Below are positions 8,166 to 19,583 of a DNA stretch of 28,408 nucleotides, one piece after another (position 1 is the first letter of the stretch; each line of letters starts with the position of its first letter). The position numbers and the translations under genes were made by a program. The notes under the pieces were generated by a model, which saw nothing but the letters and a program-made list of their open reading frames with translations, was not told the origin of the DNA and did not search any database. This DNA is from Scytalidium lignicola (lineage: Eukaryota > Ascomycota > Leotiomycetes), in NCBI GenBank assembly GCA_002812745.2, contig NCSJ02000460.1, positions 1-28,408 on the forward strand, in the 5' to 3' direction.

Positions 8166-9669
8166 GGAAGTAACCTCCTCCGGGAGATGAACATCACAGA
8201 TGGTGAGGCCCTCCTTCGGGACGTAGCGTTGGAGGGAGAAGCCGACGCCAGGGTGAAGACGCATGGCTTCTTTGATACAAGCTTGGCTTTATAGTGTTAG
8301 CTTTGTTATTACAGAGACTAAGAAAAGGGAAATCATATAGGTATGGCATTTCAATGCTTGTTGACAAGGATATATTTGGTGATTCCGGGTTCTTCTGTAC
8401 TGCCTCATCAACCTCTTTGCGGAGCTTGCTGTAGCATTTAGGGTTCTTGATCAAGTAGCAGAAAACAGCCCGGAGGCTGATAGCTGTAGTATCACTTCCT
8501 GCAATCCTGAAAATGTCAATTCTCCATTTCTTACTCATGGAAAGCGGGGAGTTACAAATTGTTTGTGAGGTGATTCATGAGGTCTCGATGGGGCATCCTG
8601 CCTGGTGATTTTTTCAATTCCATTCTAAACCAAGCTAAGAAGTCATTCCTGCTTCCGTCAATCGTTTCTTCTTCGTCGTACTTCTCAATTGCCTCTTCCA
8701 CCATCTGTAAAATTGGTTTAGTACGCCATTTATGTCGAGAAGTCGCACGACGATGAGGTCTTACCTTTACAATCTCCGGTATCGGGTTTACGGCTTCCAC
8801 CGCCGGGACCTTCTCCAAAACGCATAAGCGGCTTGTTTGCAAGAAGTAATGGATGGAACTCCGAGACTTGCCCAACAATAGAACCATACCAGAGGCCGCC
8901 TTTGAGGCCAGCAATGATGTCACGTACGTCCCTCTCCTCATCCATGAAGCCGAAACGTCGATGAAACGTGATTGCACCAATGACGTCAAAGGCATACCAC
9001 TGGAGCCATTCGCCCGGGTTTACAACTTTGTTATCTGCTGCATATTTGTTCATTTTCGAGATCAATGGATTAGTGCATTCGTTGGCCTGAGGTTCAAACT
9101 CTCGGAGAGCGGAGAGAGAGTACTTGTTGGAGACTGCTTGCTTCAGTGCCTTGTGATGGGCAGGATCAGAAGTTGTGAACATGCTCTGCATGATTTTCCC
9201 CTGATATGGTACACTGAATGTTGTGTAGAAATTTGTCTATCATCTATCAGTTCGTGACGCCCTAAGAATGCCCTTCTTAATAGCTTTGCAGTATGAAGTG
9301 CCATATTTTTGCCTTCCAAAACAAAATCATCTACGATCGTTCAATGGGTCACAGTTTTCTCACCTTCAAGTACTTATTGTTTGTCCCATACAAGACTGAG
9401 ATTAATGCTGTATCCGCAACTGCAACATGTCTCGGCCCTATCCTAACCACTTTGCCATACTTCTCATGTAGTCTTTGAAAGCTATCGTGAGAATCTCCAC
9501 GCGAGGCATTGATAACCATCCACAGTCTCGAATAGGCAACGAGGATTGGACCAGGTAGTTGTCGAATTCTAGGTGAAAAACGAACACGAATAGCATTAGT
9601 TATTCATAAGAAAGTGATAACAATGGCAATTATAACCCAAAGAAGCATTGAAGCAATATTCGTTGTCAT
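8166..9669 (-). pseudogene. Cytochrome P450 pseudogene (pisatin-demethylase-like), P450-A
   Basis: The start is ATG 9667-9669. Readable exons are 9364-9669, 8765-9236, 8556-8704 and about 8166-8506, with introns 9237-9363, 8705-8764 and 8507-8555. Family signs are RQLPGPILVAYSRLW, EKYGKVVRIGPRHVAVAD, ALKQAVSNKYS, WLQWYAFDVIGAITF, AGSDTTAISLRA (I-helix) and EAMRLHPGVGFSLQR (K-helix ExxR). Lesions: TGA at codon 22 (9604-9606) within the membrane anchor; a one-base frame change near 8810-8820 (FGE versus VPAVEAVNP frame); a lost splice donor after MPYLY (about 8345); and replacement of everything after the K-helix by unrelated sequence, so PERF and the heme Cys loop are missing. It is a paralogue of the intact P450 at 10901-12689, same strand. 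Confidence 0.85.
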
Positions 9670-9748
9670 TCTTATTGGTGAAATTGTTAACCTCACAGTA
9701 AGGATGTGACCGTATGTTTGCACATCAATTGTATTGCTCGTAGGCCAT

Positions 9749-9755
9749 CTATATA
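9749..9755 (-). promoter_or_regulatory. TATA-like box of P450-A
   Basis: TATATAG on the minus strand, about 80 bp upstream of the P450-A ATG. Confidence 0.4.
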
Positions 9756-10134
9756 TTGAGAACAATAAACTACCCCTCAATACCTACAGCATACGAGACA
9801 GGTTTGGGTAGCAGTGGCTATGTCTTCTCCGGCTTCGTCGTCCTCGGATCGAAGACGGGGTTCACAGCTTTGGTTGCATGTATCAGTTTAGAGTGAAAAT
9901 CATTACGAGGTTAACCCTAACTAACTCCCTGCAAAAACAAAACCCATGTAACAGCGGGGTTGAGCGAGGATCTGTTAGTGGAAAGACAGATATTCCGCAA
10001 AATGGCATAGAAACTTATGCTTGCGTAGTAGCCACTTCTAAGGTAGGACTTGGGGAACTCTGCAGTAACATCTTGAATCCCTGACGCTGACCTGTCATGC
10101 GCACGTTCAAGGCAGCAACTAACTTGTAGGGGAC
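9756..10134. other. Intergenic, no gene seen
   Basis: There are only short ORFs with no recognisable content. One reads ATG TCT TCT CCG... from about 9820 for some 20 codons. Confidence 0.4.
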
Positions 10135-10305
10135 TTCAAAGTTATGAGAAAGCCAGCTAGTATAATTGAATATTCAAAGTTATGAGAAAGCCAGCTAGTA
10201 TAATTGAATATTCAAAGTTATGAGAAAGCCAGCTAGTATAATTGAATAATTATACTAGCTGGCTTTCTCATAACTTAATTATACTAGCTGGCTTTCTCAT
10301 AACTT
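10135..10305. repeat. Direct/inverted repeat array with long hairpin potential
   Basis: Three perfect tandem copies of a 38-bp unit start at 10135, 10173 and 10211 (core TTATGAGAAAGCCAGCTAG). They are followed without a spacer by two tandem inverted copies of a 29-bp part of the same unit, at 10248-10276 and 10277-10305. The third direct copy and the first inverted copy overlap at their ends, so the array can fold into a nearly loop-free hairpin. It lies between the two P450 paralogues. Confidence 0.95.
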
Positions 10306-10900
10306 TACTGATTTTCTAGCTTGAAGAGGGTTAAGGAATCAACAGATCTAAATTCGCACACCGCCCTCCTAAGGCACAAGTGGGCCATCAAATCCGGACC
10401 TTCCGAATCAATGCGATTGAGAAATCTGTGAGCCTCCTATGGTAGAATAGATTGGTATAACAACCAAGTATGTTGTTGCCCATAGTAGACCAACCATGGC
10501 ACCAAATTGATTGACTAGCCCCTAGGTTGTTAACCATAGCACTGCGGCATAGCTGACCCTAAAACTAATGCGGGGAAGTCGGACATATGTTTGAGATGTT
10601 GGGGAGTTGTCGACGGTGTTCAATGGTATGTGTAAATCAAGATATGACGGAACGGACTGAGGAGCCATTTATTACGCTGGCAAAGACGAGAAGGTTTGAT
10701 AATAAGGTTTTTTTTAGGGAGCATATGTGTCATGTTGGATCCTCGTCGAAGCAGAGAGTATTTATTCTAATCGGAGATTTGGTGCAGACTTCATGCGCTA
10801 CGTAGAGATAAAACAACTTTCAAGGACATTAAGAAAGACAAAGAGAAATTATATAGGTATTATTAACCTGTTTAGACTAACTTTCAAATAAATTAGCAAT
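10306..10900. other. Intergenic, no convincing gene
   Basis: A 72-codon plus-strand ORF (10587-10805) has no motif I recognise and looks like chance. The region is downstream of P450-B. Confidence 0.4.
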
Positions 10901-12689
10901 TTAATTCTTACGCTTTCGAATATTTACAATGAGCCCTCGTTGTACCGCAAACCAATATGTCCTTGTTTCAATACTCTTCTTGGGATATGTTTTTTCAATG
11001 TCATACGTCATCAATAATGATGGGACAACTTTAGACATTTCCATCAAGCTAATATTTCGTCCTGTACAAGTTCGCGATCCGCCACCGAACTTCAGATAAT
11101 ATGTTAGCATAATGAGAACTTATACCATACTTCGAGTTGCGGAAAGGTAAAGAGAGAGCTTACAGTGAAAAAAGTCCGTTCCATAGCTTTCAGCCTATCC
11201 TCATCAGCCTCAAGCCACCTCTCAGGCCGGAATTTATCTGCATCTTCCCCAAAGATCTTCTTATCACGATGAATAACCCAGGCGTTGATTCCAACAATGG
11301 TTCCTTCAGGAATCCTCGTATTTGAAATCACAGCACCACCCTTAGGAACTTGACGCTCAAGCAAGAATGAGACAGAAGGGTGGTATCTCATCGCTTCCTT
11401 GAGAACAGCTTGAAGATATGGCATTTGTTGTGCTTCAGCATACTTTACGGGCAAAGACAGTTTTCTTTCCGTGACCTTCTGGTCTATTTCTTCGCGGAGC
11501 TTTCGGTAACATTCGGGGTTGTTTAGGATGCCATCGATTGCGGAACGAAGAGCGATTGCTGTGGTATCACTACCAGCAAATCTAGAAGAATTGGTTAGCA
11601 AGCAGAATTACTGGGATGCCGTTGTGGAAGAGTCATACACGTTAGCACTACTATGTCGAATGATATCTACGGGTTCTAGTTTTCCTTCGTCCTTTGCATC
11701 GTACAGTTTCCCAAGGAAGTCCTTATGTCTCGTGGGATCTGACTCTCGCTCTGCGATACACTTGAGCGTAAACTACAATGAACATTAACTCCCATAAATA
11801 TTCAGGTAACTCTCAAGCATCAAAATCTCAAACATACCTTTACCACGTGGTTGATGCTATCGAGGGAAGGCATAATATATGGCAATAGCGGGTTACCAAA
11901 CAAAACTTTGTGCAGATAGGGAACCTGTCCAACCAACGAGGCGTAAATTAAGAAAGAATCAATGGTCGAGATCAGGTCGCCAACATCTCCTCCTTGCTCC
12001 ATACATCCAAAGTGCTTCCCAAACGTGACCTCGGAAATAACATCCATAGCGTAGAGCTGTAACCACATCCCCAGATCCATCGGATCTCCGGTATTGGCAT
12101 AGAGCTCATCTATTCGTTTAAAGAATATTTGTGAACAGGTATCGACATAGGGTTCGAAGCCTAGCATTGAGGTCATGGAGTAGGCATTTGCAACCATGCG
12201 TTTTTGTTTGGCATGGAATGCATCACTGCGGGTAGAGAAAAGGTTTGCCAGTGTGATTTTACCATATTTCATTTCTTGGATGGGATAAAACTCCGTCTAA
12301 ACAATGAAACAATATTAATTTGCTATTAACTCACTTATTACTACGTAGTGTGCTGACATTACCTTCATAAAACCACTATTCAGCCCATATATGATGCGCA
12401 TAGCATCTGGATCTGACACACTGACTGTTTTTGGGGCAATTCGAACGAGTGGACCATACTTCTCATGGAGCTCAAGATTTCGTGTGTGGAACTTCCCGTC
12501 AGCAACAGCCCATACGCGCCAGAAGTCAGTGATGCTGGCCAAGAAGGGACCTGGGATATGTTTCAGGCTCGTGCAGTACTTGCGATAGAAGATGTATAGG
12601 AAGACAGAACCCGCTGAGAAAGCCAGGTAGTGTGCTTTGATGATGTGAGCAGCCAATGCCGCCACGTCCAGAAACTTCTCTATCTGCAT
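10901..12689 (-). CDS. Cytochrome P450, pisatin-demethylase-like (intact), P450-B
   Basis: Five exons: 12363-12689, 11838-12296, 11639-11772, 11164-11581 and 10901-11089. The introns are 57-74 bp with GT-AG ends. The model gives 508 codons plus stop, all in frame. The protein has an N-terminal membrane anchor (about residues 20-35) and HIPGP (proline hinge). It has AGSDTT at 309-314 (oxygen-activating I-helix), ExxR at 369-372, FRPERW near 424-429, and FGGGSRTCTG at 447-456 with C454 as heme ligand. EKYGPLVRIAPKTVSVSD and NAYSMTSMLGFEP are typical of the pisatin-demethylase-like group (CYP57 and relatives), ER-bound monooxygenases of plant or fungal metabolites. The substrate cannot be told from sequence. 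It is a paralogue of the pseudogene at 8166-9669; its own key motifs are all present. Confidence 0.92.
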
Positions 12690-13899
12690 TGGAAAGATTC
12701 AGGTGAAGAGAGAAACGGGGGGTTAGGAGAGTCAGAGATTGTGACAAGAGTTGCGCACGTAACAGATCCAAGTCAGGTCACTGCCGCAGATAATCATTTT
12801 ATCTAGCACAACATGGGAAGATTGCTACAGCGGAAGGATCTCCCGTGCCTCCTCTCACATTATTGCCCTGGTGAGGGCAAATCACTCTCTGGCTACTTGG
12901 CACATCCACCGGGCAAGATGTTGCAAGCCACGCTCTTCTCGAGTAATGCGCCGGCCATTTAGTCCTAGCCTATCGCATTAGAACAGTTCGTATACTCCTC
13001 TAACGCCACGTCTTTTAAAGGAACAAAAGCCATGGTGGTGGCGCGCGCTGGTGAAGTCGACTTTCTTAATTTTTCTCGCCTCCGCATTTTCCTCGCATGG
13101 GGCCCGTGGGCCAACGCGTTCTGGTATCTCCCGCTGCCTCTTTAATTATCGGGAAGCGATTCCGGCCTGTCGAGTTCCAATCACGTGGAAAATATATGTA
13201 GGGTTTGTGCATGCATAAAATTGTAACAACGGACATATTAATGATCATTGATCAACCCCAACTCTTCAGATCATGGGAACATCTGTCATTGATGCTACTG
13301 CCTGAACTATTTCATCTCATGTACCAATTGACGCAAGCGTGACTTTTTAGATCTGCGAGAAATCATATTATTATTTTAGTGCAATCCTCGAGCACTTCCT
13401 CCCGAATCATACACGATTCATGAACTTGATCAAGCTTAAGTACAAAACCATTAATATCCCACTTAGAGCCTTCACACAACGCAATCGCCTATTGACCGCG
13501 GCTAAAGCTAACTCTACAACTTAGAGGACAATAAAATTCGGTTGGACTTTATCCAGGATTCATGTAATAAATCTTTTCTGGCATATACACATCTCATGGT
13601 ACCGTACACCATTCGGCTTAATATTTTGCTGGCATTCCAAAATATCTCAATCGGATCTCGCAAAATACAATTCTTCTACCGTGAGGTCCGTGATCCGCCG
13701 CAGCCGCAAAATCCGCACCTGCTGAATGAGAAAAGCAGAATATAAATATACACAAGTAGTTACTAATTCGTAGCTTTGAATCCAGGGTATAAAAAGGTGG
13801 AAGACGGGATCTCTAACCGGAAAAAGCAAGGGATAACTATCAAAGAGAACCGATCAGATAGTATAACGCGCAATCTTAACCTTGATTACGAGTAAAACC
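12690..13899. other. Long intergenic region between divergent genes
   Basis: It separates P450-B (minus) from the SnoaL-like gene (plus). I find only short ORFs (for example 13066-13248 minus and 13542-13745 plus) without recognisable motifs. It should contain both promoters. Confidence 0.4.
13788..13795 (+). promoter_or_regulatory. TATA box of the SnoaL-like gene
   Basis: TATAAAAA, 105 bp upstream of the ATG at 13900. Confidence 0.5.
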
Positions 13900-14722
13900 A
13901 TGGTTGACTTACATTCTCTCCCCGAGGACGCACGTCCAAAAAATGCTGTACGGAACAATGGACCAGAGGACCTGATCTTGGAAAGATACAAGCTTCGAGA
14001 GCTAGCGGAGGGATGGCCATGTTATCGGTACGTGTACTTACCATAAGCCTATGGAGCTCTCTCAATTGAACTTGAGTAACTAAGTACTTATCGCCTCTAT
14101 AAATCATTCTGTGCTATGATTTGAGCTAAAGTTGATACAATAGCGACTCCTCGGAATGGGAAAACCTAGCCTCAATCTTCCACCCGGATGCATACATCTA
14201 CACTACGTGGACTGGCAGAACACACTTCCGTGACTTCATCGCAGCCTCCCAGCGCGGCATGGACAACGGCGCCTGGATCATGCATCGAATTCACGGCAGT
14301 ACCACCGACATTGACCTATCAGCCACCCGCGCAGTAACAAGATGAAGGCCACAATCACACAACGCTTCGATCTCAATGGTATAGAAGCTGACGCGGAATC
14401 TGATTGCCGCTTCTGCTTCTTCTGGGATAAAGATCCTAAGACGAGGAATTGGGGTGCACGATTTGTAAGACATTGGTATGAGAAAGATAAGCTCATCCCT
14501 GTGGACCCGAGGAAGGTGCCCGAGTTGGATGATGAGAAGTTGAAGGGGTATCCAGTTGGATATAGATATCTGGCTTATTGCCAGGAGGCAGTTATGGGGG
14601 TTAAAGTTAAGCTTGATATGCCCGGTCATCGGAGGGAGGGGGATAGCAACTGCGGGAAGGCGCACGATCAATTGTACTGGCAGTGTAAAAAGTGGGTCGA
14701 AGGGGAGGAAGTGGAGATATAG
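13900..14722 (+). CDS. SnoaL/NTF2-fold protein, interrupted by one frameshift
   Basis: Exon 1 is 13900-14027, the intron is 14028-14143 (GTACGT...ATAG), and exon 2 is 14144-14722. Readable parts are [51 protein letters not shown], then [20 protein letters not shown] and [20 protein letters not shown]. This is a SnoaL_4-like alpha+beta barrel as found in fungal metabolite clusters, where members act as cyclases, isomerases or hydratases; the family also has many uncharacterised members. At 14337-14341 the frame breaks: the upstream frame meets TGA (AGA TGA) while homology continues one frame over (MKATITQRF). The spliced length is 707 nt, exactly one base short of a whole number of codons (236 with stop), so a single-base deletion or a sequencing error explains it. 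The downstream ORF alone (14342-14722) would lack the N-terminal half of the fold. Confidence 0.75.
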
Positions 14723-15227
14723 GACACTAAATGAGAAAGGGAAGTATTATATGGATGAGGCATAGCTATTCTATTCGTCGTTGATAAAGCTAAAATAAAT
14801 TGCTGGTTATTTGATCCAGTCGCCCCATAAGACTTTTTTGTTGTACCATATTAGGGTAGTGGCCGTCATAGCTATCTCGATTGCAGATGATATAAGTACA
14901 CTGCTTCTGTACGCCACTATGAGGTCTCATGTGATCGTGCGCTCAGTCGAGCCGCGGAGATGTAGCCGCAGATGATGAGGAAGCAACTCTAAATCGCATT
15001 CATAATAATCATTGTGATGTCCCAAAATCTCTACTGATAGCTCATTGATTTGCTGTTGCGGCTAATGTCTTGCTGCCGCGGTTGGATTATTTTTGAAATG
15101 ACGAAAACAATATTAGAAAATCATCGGCTCTTGTAATGATTATAAAAAGCCAGTTGTGTTATACGTGTAGCCGTAATACGTTTGTTAATGGCTTGGATGG
15201 CGAGATTTTGAATTCATTAGACTCAAA
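14723..15227. other. Intergenic, no gene seen
   Basis: It holds the presumed terminator of the SnoaL-like gene and the promoter of the CoA-transferase pseudogene. Confidence 0.5.
15141..15148 (+). promoter_or_regulatory. TATA box of the CoA-transferase pseudogene
   Basis: TATAAAAA, 87 bp upstream of the ATG at 15228. Confidence 0.45.
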
Positions 15228-16678
15228 ATGACTTCAGAGATCGTGGCAAATGAATATTCGGTCGCGGACCAGTCATACCAATTTCTAAACAGCGGCATCT
15301 TAAACAACCCTGTGATTGCGAAACTCCTTGTTTATTATATCCTGCCTCTTAAATAGGATTACCGCCGAGGATCAAGACTCAATTTCGAAAGAGGTCTTCG
15401 TGACTACCTCATTCTTTCCCAGTTGTGACATCCACCGTAACTCAGCCGATGCATATCGATGCTCTGCAGGAAACATATACCTAACAAAGGAATGGTCGAT
15501 TCTATCATGTGCATCCTAATCCAAATCCCGACAAGCTTCAGGATGAACTTGGCGTACCTCATGATATTAAAGTGGGAGTCAACTATTACGAGGTAACCCA
15601 CAAAGTATTATCAAGACAGTGTGATACAATACACGGCTGCTGAGCTTGATGAGCTTTGCAACGAAAAGCTGAAAGTTTCAGGGACTGTAGCCTGGAGTGT
15701 GGAGGAGCACTTGCAAGCGAGCACACGCAAAAGAAAATACTGACTGGCAGTTGTGGAACATCGACGAAGTTCCAAATCCTAATCAACGTCCATGCTGGTG
15801 GCTACCTTCCCCAGACAAGCTGTTCTCGACCACTCGCTGGGTTGAAAAGTTGTCGACTTCAGCCGTATTATTGCCGCGCCTACTCTAACGCATGGGCTAG
15901 CGAAATATGGAGCAAGTATAATGCAAATCACTTCTCCTTATCTCCCCACATGGGTTTCCTTCATCCTAATATCGGTTGGGGAAAGTGGAATACCTCCCTA
16001 GATCTTCGAAACTCCGAAGATTTCGAAAGGGCGAAGGAGCTACTCCGTGAAGCAGATGTGGCTGTCTATGGATACCATCCTGAAGTGTTTCCAAGTACGG
16101 TTAAGGTTATGACGATGTTATAAAGCTCTGTGGATCCCGGACTAGAGGGGTCATTATTGCAAAGTTAGACTGTTACGGCTGGGTTGGTCCTTGGGCTCAT
16201 AGTAGTGGATGGCAGCAAATCAGTGATGCTTGCTGCGGAGTCTCTCGAATTCGGTCGAGCCATGCACAGTACAAATGAGCCTGTGACCCCCATTTCCCCT
16301 AATTCCGACCATTGTGCAGGCTTAGCAGGACATTCCGGAGTTATTTCAGCTCTTCTGCAGCGAGCGTAAAAAGGGGAAAGCTATATTGTAGATTGTTCGA
16401 TTAACACATATTCACACTGGCTTGTGCAATCTCTAAGCACATATCCACAGAAAGTATGGCAACAAGTCTGGTCTCAACATGGACGACGAAGGTTTCGATA
16501 TTACTATCCTATGAAATATCTGTTTCCTGAAGGAATCAAAATGCTTAAGGTGAATACATCGCATCTTTTTAGCCCAGCGTTTTTTGAAGACAGAGATGCC
16601 AAAGCTATAGGATGTAAGGTTAACTGTGTTAAGCCAGTGCTCAAATTCCCCTCTGGCAAGGTACAACTTAAGTTCTAA
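15228..16678 (+). pseudogene. CaiB/BaiF family III CoA-transferase, multiply broken
   Basis: Pieces in all three frames line up in order with fungal family III (CaiB/BaiF) CoA-transferases. They are NEYSVADQSYQFLNSGILNN (from ATG 15228), GRFYHVHPNPNPDKLQDELG (from 15494), DFSRIIAAPTLTHGLAKYGA (about 15857), NIGWGKWNTSLDLRN (about 15970), GYDDVIKLCG then CYGWVGPWAHSSGWQQISDA (about 16110-16230), EFGRAMHSTNEPVTPISPNS (about 16250), VDCSINTYSHWLVQS (about 16390), and a C-terminal KPVLKFPSGKVQLKF. The family moves CoA between acyl groups. Lesions include stop TAG at 15354-15356, several one-base frame changes (about 15850, 15950, 16095, 16240), and TAA at 16367-16369. The order of blocks is intact, so decay is by small changes, not rearrangement. 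It is not AT-biased, so RIP is not the obvious cause. Confidence 0.88.
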
Positions 16679-17008
16679 GTAGGTACTAAAACTAATAGCA
16701 TCAATCAGCCAAGGTAGCCATCTAATCTGTTGATCGAGACGGTTACGGCTTATCACATATTAGATGTAGAATAAGAGTATTTATATGCAACGTTTAAAGT
16801 CTAAAACCTGATACTTTGATATTAGTTTTATAATGCTCAAAACTTCGAGGTGGTAGATTATGGTAAAATTGTTACGAAGAAGAGTATCTATTTAATTGAA
16901 TTATGCTGTACAAAGGTGGCTCTTATAGACTCTGTTTTCGATGTATATTAGCCTCCCAAACTATTATACACTCATCGTACACATGATCTTGGCATAAATT
17001 ACCCCACC
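16679..17008. other. Intergenic between convergent genes
   Basis: AT-rich. It separates the 3' ends of the CoA-transferase pseudogene and the regulator. No gene is seen. Confidence 0.5.
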
Positions 17009-19583
17009 TCACTCAAAGGACCGCATAGGATTATCAACAACCATCTCCCATGGCATAAGGTACAAATCCTGCATATTCCAATTGAACCCAATTCCGCCTC
17101 CTCTATCCGTCCTCAGAAAGTCATCCAACGTCCCAATCCCACCAGATACTTCATTATTGCCATGAAGTATCCCGATATTTGGCCCATTACTGTTCAAATG
17201 ATTCTGGATTTGTAGACGCGAGGGCCCTTCTCTTGAAATATTGTGATTAGCGTAGCGTAGACCCTCTTGTGCTTTTTCTAGCATGACAACATAAGCAGCC
17301 GCCATGGATGATCGGGTCCGCATATGTTGCAGGATTTCGAGCGCATTTGCTATGGAATGTTTGACGTCTATGTTTTCTGTACTGTTGCCTACCTCAAAAT
17401 CTAAGACTAGGAGAACTGAGGAAGCTGTGAATAGATCTATAGTTTCCTACGTCAGGACGGATTTTAATGATTTAAAGAAAAGGGACATCTCACAATTCAT
17501 ATCTGTCCACCAGGCACTAGATAGGCCCTGATAATAATTTTTACTGATGACTTTGATCAGTTGTGTAGCGGCTGATTTACAGACTGAAACGCATATTGCA
17601 TGAAGAGAGTTGTCGATGGGCGCAAGGTAGGTCGGATTATCTGAAGTGGTGGCTTGCTGCCAAAGTGGAGCAAATGGTCTATGTATTAGAACTCTAAGAT
17701 TTAAGAATCTTGATTTTAGTTAGTTCCGTGGATTTGAAGATGGAATGAGATACACGTATCTTGGTACTAACCTTGCTATAAGAATATTCTTTACCCGCCG
17801 AAATTCCGGCTCATCATCGTTCCCTTCAGCTTGAAGGTATGATGGTAAGTTATGTAACCAATCAACCAACTGTCGATCAAGCTTCACAACATCTTTAAAT
17901 TCAGGTGACGTTGAACTTGAAGAAAACTTTTGTGGTTGGCTCGAACTTGAACCGATATGGATTTGGGGAGAATAGAGGGTAGTAAGAACATCGTACATGA
18001 GTTTGGAGAATGCAATAGAGTGGAGAAATACTGCAATCTTAGTTTTAGCAGTTGGATCCTGAGGTAAATATTCCTCCTCGGTGATGTACTGGTCGTCAAT
18101 ATTGGACGGCATGCTGACAGCAAAGCAATCTGGGATTGCGGCAGGTCGACCAAAGTTTAAGGCAAGGACTCTAGAAACTATAAGTCAAAAGCCGCTAATT
18201 ATAGATATGTAACTACCTGTCAAGAACCACACATCCATACCAACATCGCCTTCGTAGTTCCATCTGGATAGGGTTATACTGCTCTGGCTGTGGATCCAAA
18301 TGAACACCAATACTTGTTGCAATCCGAATAGCCAGTCCGATGGTATTCCATGTTTGATTCGGTCTACTCGTTGATTGAAAATACAGCCCACTAAGGAGGA
18401 GAAATTGAAGTGTTCGAAGATTTACATCCGCGAAGTGATCGAAGGAGACAAGTTTCTGTGCATGACTAAATAGTCGATCACTGGCAGCTGATTTGTCCTC
18501 TAGATCATAGGCAAAGTGGATCCCAAGAGCAAATATAACGTTTAAAATGGCTAGCCACAGATGGTCTTGATGACCCTTTGATACCCATGTCTGCTCATAG
18601 TCGGCACGGAATGATGGTTCATGGAGAAAGGGATATAGGATGTCAACGTAGGTGAAGAAGCAATCGACTAAGTCATCAGCTACTGAACGTTGGGGAAGGC
18701 ATGTCTCTGCTCCGAATAAAAGATCTCCTTTGGCACCCGAAAGAGGGTTTTGGACTGTGTTTGAGTGAAAGTGTTCCGATACGAGCGATTCGGGGGAGGA
18801 ATGTGATAATATGGTTGTCTGTACTGCCTGCATGAAGGAAAGGCTCGACGAGTCTCCGTAAAAGTTGTTGGGACCGATATCGGTCTGGTTCTGTAGACTT
18901 TTCGAAGGGCTGTGCACTTCTGGGTTGTATACTTTCTCTGGAGGATTTGAGCTACTTGCAAAAGGAGGTTGACTGGACCGTTTTTGGATATCGTGCGATC
19001 TCCTACCCGCCGAGAGTGAGCGGTTTAAGTATCTATACTCCCCGCGATCCTTATCTGGACTGTTTCCTTCTACAAAAGGGAAAATATTTGATTCTGGCCG
19101 TGCTTCGGTATCTTGATTCACTACAGCATCTCTGAGAGGATCTCTAAGAGTGCTGTCCAAGTTTGGAGAAGTTGGTGGTGACAATGCGATTCTACGTGTT
19201 GAATTTTCTGCGGGATCATCTGGCATGCTAAGGATGCGATGCTCTACCGAAGGCTCGCGTTGCTGGGACTGATGCCTCTCTGCAGCTTCTGCACGCTCTT
19301 TCAGTTTTTGCACGTATCTGATTGTCTGTTAGTAAAACAAACAGTAAGTTTGTATTCACAAATGGTATACGTACTCTTGCGACACTTGTATCATTTGACT
19401 GGCAGGCTTGTAAGCACAAGAATACGAATGCCTTGTACAATATGTACAGCGTGGTCTTAGGCCATCGCATCGGGCCTTTCGATTTCGACACGGAATACAT
19501 GCCATACCAATACGCCGGCGCTTCGACGATTGAAGTTCACGAACATTTATCTCTCTCCCTTCTGGAGGCTCTGCCGTATCCAT
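17009..19583 (-). CDS. Zn2Cys6 transcription factor with fungal_trans domain
   Basis: Five exons: 19371-19583, 18217-19325, 17772-18170, 17494-17693 and 17009-17436. The introns are 45-78 bp with GT-AG ends. Together they give 782 codons plus stop with every phase consistent. The Zn2Cys6 cluster is at residues 29-56 (C29, C32, C39, C46, C49, C56; basic loop RNRKAR), followed by a short coiled segment (YVQKLKERAEAAER) and a disordered Ser/Pro-rich linker. The fungal_trans region includes YVDILYPFLHEPSF, GLAIRIATSIGVHLD, ELRRRCWYGCVVLD and the pre-C-terminal SAWWTD. It binds DNA in the nucleus. It is divergent from the metallo-hydrolase at 20349 and is the likely local regulator, but its sites are not proven. 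The acceptor at 17437-17439 was chosen because it alone keeps the frame. Confidence 0.92.
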
